Source: an uncultured Bacillota bacterium
GTDB taxonomy: Bacteria; Bacillota; Clostridia; Caldicoprobacterales; UBA3941
NCBI GenBank assembly: GCA_937960725.1
Contig: CALGOY010000253.1
Coordinates: 1-7,270, forward strand
Length of the DNA stretch: 7,270 nt
Reading direction: 5' to 3'
Shown: piece by piece, positions 6,561 to 7,270 of the stretch
How the letters are laid out: each line of letters starts with the position of its first letter
Numbering within the stretch: the first letter of the stretch is position 1
Notes under the pieces: model-generated
The model's input: the letters and a program-made list of their open reading frames with translations, nothing else
What the model was told of the DNA's origin: nothing
Databases searched by the model: none
Program-made: the position numbers and the translations under genes

Positions 6561-7208
6561 TTGAAGGCCAATGCTAATGCTGTTGACCAGGGGTATGATC
6601 GTTTTAGTACGATGCTAGATGAGGAAGTAGTTGAAGATGCAAGGAATGGAGATCGACAGGCGCTAGAATTTTTAATCCATAAATACAAAAATTTTGTTAG
6701 GGCGAAGGCACGCTCTTACTTTTTGATTGGAGCCGACCGGGAAGATATTATTCAGGAGGGTATGATTGGGTTATATAAAGCTATACGGGACTATAGATCG
6801 GACAAGCTTTCTTCTTTCCGTGCTTTTGCCGAGCTGTGTATAACTCGTCAGATTATTACTGCTATAAAAACAGCTACTCGCCAAAAGCATATTCCCCTCA
6901 ACTCTTATGTATCTTTGAATAAGCCGCTCTATGACGAGGAATCGGATCGGACTTTGATGGATGTATTGTCAGGTACGAAAATTTGCGACCCAGAAGAGCT
7001 TATAATTAGTCAAGAGGAGTTTTCCACCATCGAGGCAAAAATTGAAGAATTGTTAAGCGATCTGGAGTGGGAAGTACTTACTTCATATCTTCAGGGAAAG
7101 TCCTATCAAGAAATAGCGGAAGATTTAGATAGGCATGTAAAATCCATAGATAATGCGCTTCAACGGGTTAAACGCAAATTGGAACGCTTTTTAAACTCAA
7201 AAGAATAA
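6561..7208 (+). CDS. sigH: RNA polymerase sigma-H factor (SigH/Spo0H)
   Basis: A 215-residue sigma-70-family factor directing transition-phase and early sporulation transcription (in B. subtilis, of spo0A, spo0F and spoIIA genes). The N-terminal region has MLDEEVVEDARNGDRQALEFLIHKYKNFVRAKARSYFLIGADREDIIQEGMIGLYKAIRDY split across 18-78, a highly conserved sigma region 2. It continues with the -10-recognising helix SSFRAFAELCITRQIITAIKTATRQKH (84-110) and ends with a region 4 helix-turn-helix LSDLEWEVLTSYLQGKSYQEIAEDL to about 189, followed by RVKRKLERFL. Only sigma-H has the SYFLIGADREDIIQEG block in this form. TTG 6561 is preferred to the in-frame TTG at 6546 because the ribosome binding site precedes it by six bases. 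Following rae1 is the standard order in Bacillus and Clostridia. Its presence suggests a spore-forming ancestry, but does not prove that the organism sporulates. Confidence 0.96.
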   Translation: MKANANAVDQGYDRFSTMLDEEVVEDARNGDRQALEFLIHKYKNFVRAKARSYFLIGADREDIIQEGMIGLYKAIRDYRSDKLSSFRAFAELCITRQIITAIKTATRQKHIPLNSYVSLNKPLYDEESDRTLMDVLSGTKICDPEELIISQEEFSTIEAKIEELLSDLEWEVLTSYLQGKSYQEIAEDLDRHVKSIDNALQRVKRKLERFLNSKE

Positions 7209-7270
7209 AGAAAAGCAACGTTTGATTCTCCGTTTTTTCGGATGTACGATCTAGTAAATCAAAGAAGAAA

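Noticed and set aside
7209..7270. Terminator or RNA gene after sigH
   Set aside because: Only a four-base TCCG/CGGA stem with a T-rich loop is visible, with no proper stem plus T-tract and no tRNA-like pattern.

Overview
The window is a low-GC, AT-rich stretch of a bacterial chromosome, most likely from a Clostridia-class Firmicute. The evidence is the gene order mrnC-thyX-rlmB-rae1(yacP)-sigH, the strong AGGAGG-type ribosome binding sites, TTG and GTG starts, and TTGACT/TATAAT-type promoters. All intact genes lie on the + strand. I cannot name the genus.

Bases 1-908 are a decayed, gene-poor region. The left edge holds the first 23 codons of a probable insertion-sequence transposase on the - strand. 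Its terminus carries a repeated 20-base motif. To the right is a broken remnant (about 266-690) of a YeiH/UPF0324-type membrane transporter. It has lost its N-terminal half and has an in-frame stop, a frameshift and a missing C-terminus. A 23-base direct repeat, 21/23 identical, brackets the remnant, and each copy forms the right half of a terminator-like hairpin. No intact gene is visible before 909.

Bases 909-3769 hold two separately promoted genes. The first is a long thioredoxin-fold plus (alpha/alpha)-barrel protein of the YyaL/DUF255 (SPATA20-like) family. It appears to lack one helix of its barrel domain. The second is a ThuA-family protein with its own promoter and a leader containing a perfect 7-base inverted repeat, closed by a strong intrinsic terminator at 3786-3823.

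Bases 3873-7208 hold the information-processing cluster. Mini-RNase III (mrnC), flavin-dependent thymidylate synthase (thyX), 23S rRNA 2'-O-methyltransferase (rlmB) and the ribosome-associated mRNA endonuclease Rae1/YacP appear to form one operon from a promoter at about 3873-3901. The rlmB and rae1 genes overlap by four bases. The sporulation/transition-phase sigma factor gene sigH follows from its own near-consensus promoter, whose spacer and -10 element lie inside a perfect 9-base inverted repeat. The cluster joins 23S rRNA maturation, rRNA modification, translation-linked mRNA decay and a developmental sigma factor, as in Bacillus and Clostridia, with thyX as the clostridial insertion. The cysS gene that often heads this cluster is not directly upstream here.

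I found no convincing new multi-gene system. The most interesting items are the dyad over the sigH promoter, the tandem 15-base repeat inside the mrnC promoter, the apparent helix loss in the YyaL homologue, and the repeat-bracketed transporter remnant beside the insertion sequence.
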